Below the pieces are notes generated by a model that worked only from the letters and a program-made list of their open reading frames with translations, was not told the origin of the DNA and ran no database searches. From the NCBI GenBank assembly GCA_944385645.1, contig CALWYA010000025.1:1-12780 (forward strand): a DNA stretch of 12,780 nt. Direction: 5' to 3'. A program made the position numbers and the translations under genes. Positions 11,321-12,780 of the stretch are shown here, one piece after another; the first letter of the stretch is position 1; the number at the start of each line of letters is the position of its first letter. Source of the stretch: an uncultured Oscillospiraceae bacterium. GTDB lineage: Bacteria > Bacillota > Clostridia > Oscillospirales > Oscillospiraceae.

Positions 11321-12780
11321 TTACGCGTCCAGATACCGGTCGATGGCCTGGGTCAGGTCCCGGGCCACCTCCTGGATGGACTTGCCCGTCACCTGGCCGC
11401 CGGCGGCGGCGGCGTTCCCGCCGCCCCCCAGCTGCTCCAGGATGACCTGCACGTTGGTGTCCCCCATGGAGCGGGCGGACATGTTCACCGTCTCCCCGTC
11501 CTGAGAGGACAGGACGAAGGATGTGTCGATGCCGATAATGTTCAGCAGCTCGTCCGCCGCCTGGGCGGCCACCACCCGGCCCACCGGCTTGTCGGCCACC
11601 GCCACGGCGATGTGGTCCCGGTAGAGCTTGGCGTTCTGAATGATGGAGTACTTGGCGATGGTGCCCGCCAGGTCGTTCTGGAACAGCTTCTTCACCTCGG
11701 CAGTGTCCGCCCCGGACCGGCGCAGGAAGGCCGCCGCCTCGAAGGTGCGTCCGCCGGTGCGCATGGTGAAGTTCTTGGTGTCCAGCACGATGCCCGCCAG
11801 CAGGGCCTCGGCCTCCGCCCGGAGCAGATGGTTGGGCTCGATGATATATTGCAGCAGCTCGGTGACCATCTCCGAGGCGGAGGAGGCGTAGGGCTCGTGG
11901 TAGTTCAGGGCCGCCCCCTCGATATAGGTGGCCGCCCGGCGGTGGTGGTCGATGACGGCCACCCGGTTGCAGGACTGGAGCACCTCCGGGGCCTGGACCT
12001 GCTCGGGGCGGTTGGTATCCACCACCACCACCAGGGAGCGGTTGTCGGCGATGAGCAGGGCCTCCTGGGGCAGGAGGAAGCAGTCGTGGTACTCGGGCAG
12101 CTGGAGCAGCTTGTCGGTGAGCTCCTGGGCGGGATTGTTTCCCTGTTCCCGCATGATGTGGGCGGGGACCCCGTTCTTCCGGCACAGGGCGAACACCCCG
12201 GCGGCGGCCCCCACCACGTCGTTGTCCGGGGACTTGTGGCCCATGATGAACACGTGGGAGGAGTCGGAGATCAGGGAGGACAGAGCGTTGGCCATGACCC
12301 GGCTCTTCACCTTGGTGCGCTTCTCGGTCTCCTTGGAGCGGCCGCCGTAGAACTCGAAGGTGAACTGGTTGCGGATGACCGCCTGGTCGCCTCCCCGGGA
12401 CAGGGCCATGTCGATGGACAGATTGGCGAAGTTGAGGAGCTCCCGGTAGCTGTCGCCGTCCTTCCCCACGCCGATGGACAGGGAGGCGTTGATGCCGCTG
12501 GGATTGACCACCTGGTGGACGGTGTCCAGGATGTCGAACTTGTCCTCCACGAACCGGGACAGGTACTGCTCCTCAAAGATGAACAGGTACCGCTCCCGCT
12601 GGTAGCGGCGGAGGAGCCCGCCGGTGTCCGCCACCCAGGTGTCCAGCCGGTTGTCGATCTCGGCCAGCAGGTTGGAGCGCTCGTTCTCCGTCAGGTTCTT
12701 CATCAGGTCGTCGTAGTTGTCGATGAGCAGGACCGCGGCCACCGGCCGGGAGGACTGGTACCGGTCCCGGGTGAGGGACA
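11321..12780 (-). CDS. gdpP: c-di-AMP phosphodiesterase GdpP (5' end beyond window)
   Basis: The last roughly 485 residues of a GdpP/YybT-type protein that hydrolyses cyclic di-AMP to pApA and so adjusts osmotic and cell-wall homeostasis. The frame stays open through 12780, so the usual two membrane helices and PAS domain lie outside the window. The visible part starts in a degenerate GGDEF domain (IDNYDD, then RYQRERYLFIF where GGDEF would be). The DHH domain follows with GHKSPDNDVVG, VDTNRPEQV, the IDHH triad (DHH at 11942-11950) and GIVLDTKNF. The C-terminal DHHA1 domain has GGGGNAAAAGG, where asparagine (codon 11414-11416) replaces the histidine of the usual GGGH motif. The internal GTG at 12742 is not the true start. 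rplI lies 99 bases downstream. Confidence 0.95.
   Translation of the reverse strand, partial: SLTRDRYQSSRPVAAVLLIDNYDDLMKNLTENERSNLLAEIDNRLDTWVADTGGLLRRYQRERYLFIFEEQYLSRFVEDKFDILDTVHQVVNPSGINASLSIGVGKDGDSYRELLNFANLSIDMALSRGGDQAVIRNQFTFEFYGGRSKETEKRTKVKSRVMANALSSLISDSSHVFIMGHKSPDNDVVGAAAGVFALCRKNGVPAHIMREQGNNPAQELTDKLLQLPEYHDCFLLPQEALLIADNRSLVVVVDTNRPEQVQAPEVLQSCNRVAVIDHHRRAATYIEGAALNYHEPYASSASEMVTELLQYIIEPNHLLRAEAEALLAGIVLDTKNFTMRTGGRTFEAAAFLRRSGADTAEVKKLFQNDLAGTIAKYSIIQNAKLYRDHIAVAVADKPVGRVVAAQAADELLNIIGIDTSFVLSSQDGETVNMSARSMGDTNVQVILEQLGGGGNAAAAGGQVTGKSIQEVARDLTQAIDRYLDA

Noticed and set aside
1..12780. CRISPR array, prophage, toxin-antitoxin or defence island
   Set aside because: No regularly spaced repeats, integrase, transposase or recognisable defence genes; all large frames are assigned to ordinary families.

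Overview
The window reads as a chromosomal segment of a GC-rich, low-oxygen Bacillota (Clostridia). The best match to gene order, Shine-Dalgarno style and repeat type is a gut Oscillospiraceae relative of the Flavonifractor/Lawsonibacter/Intestinimonas kind. That placement is inferred from GC content, the gdpP-rplI-dnaB and tilS-hpt-ftsH synteny, strong AGGAGG-type ribosome sites and a MITE-like element typical of such genomes; no 16S or marker search was possible.

Left part (1-3608): a tRNA-Pro(GGG) with its own promoter lies on the minus strand, next to a strong hairpin at the window edge. Upstream of it, also on the minus strand, are an AEC-family permease and an NhaC-superfamily permease. 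The NhaC gene has a long leader (about 3019-3425) holding a sigma-A-type promoter, two stem-loops, a complete lysine riboswitch (L-box) and an intrinsic terminator. This argues that the 'Na+/H+ antiporter' is a lysine transporter, shut off when lysine is plentiful. The AEC permease follows after 95 bases with no promoter I can see, so it may be under the same switch. The NhaC protein also carries a signal-peptide-like N-terminus followed by a four-cysteine ribbon predicted to lie outside the membrane.

Middle part (3481-5204): a plus-strand pair, a small nitroreductase and birA, is transcribed divergently from the lysine-switch promoter. It ends in a perfect 20-bp hairpin shared with the oncoming ftsH.

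Right part (5206-12780): a minus-strand housekeeping cluster reads, in transcription order, gdpP (5' end outside the window), rplI, a MITE-like element, dnaB, tilS, hpt and ftsH. The genes cover c-di-AMP turnover, ribosomal protein L9, the replicative helicase, tRNA-Ile lysidine synthesis, purine salvage and membrane proteolysis. Most are tightly spaced, and tilS and hpt overlap in ATGA.

There is no CRISPR array, prophage, transposase or recognisable defence system. The most unusual items are the lysine-switched NhaC permease with its exported cysteine ribbon, a hairpin repeat present in two copies with a compensatory base change, the MITE-like element splitting rplI from dnaB, and a GdpP whose usual GGGH motif reads GGGN.
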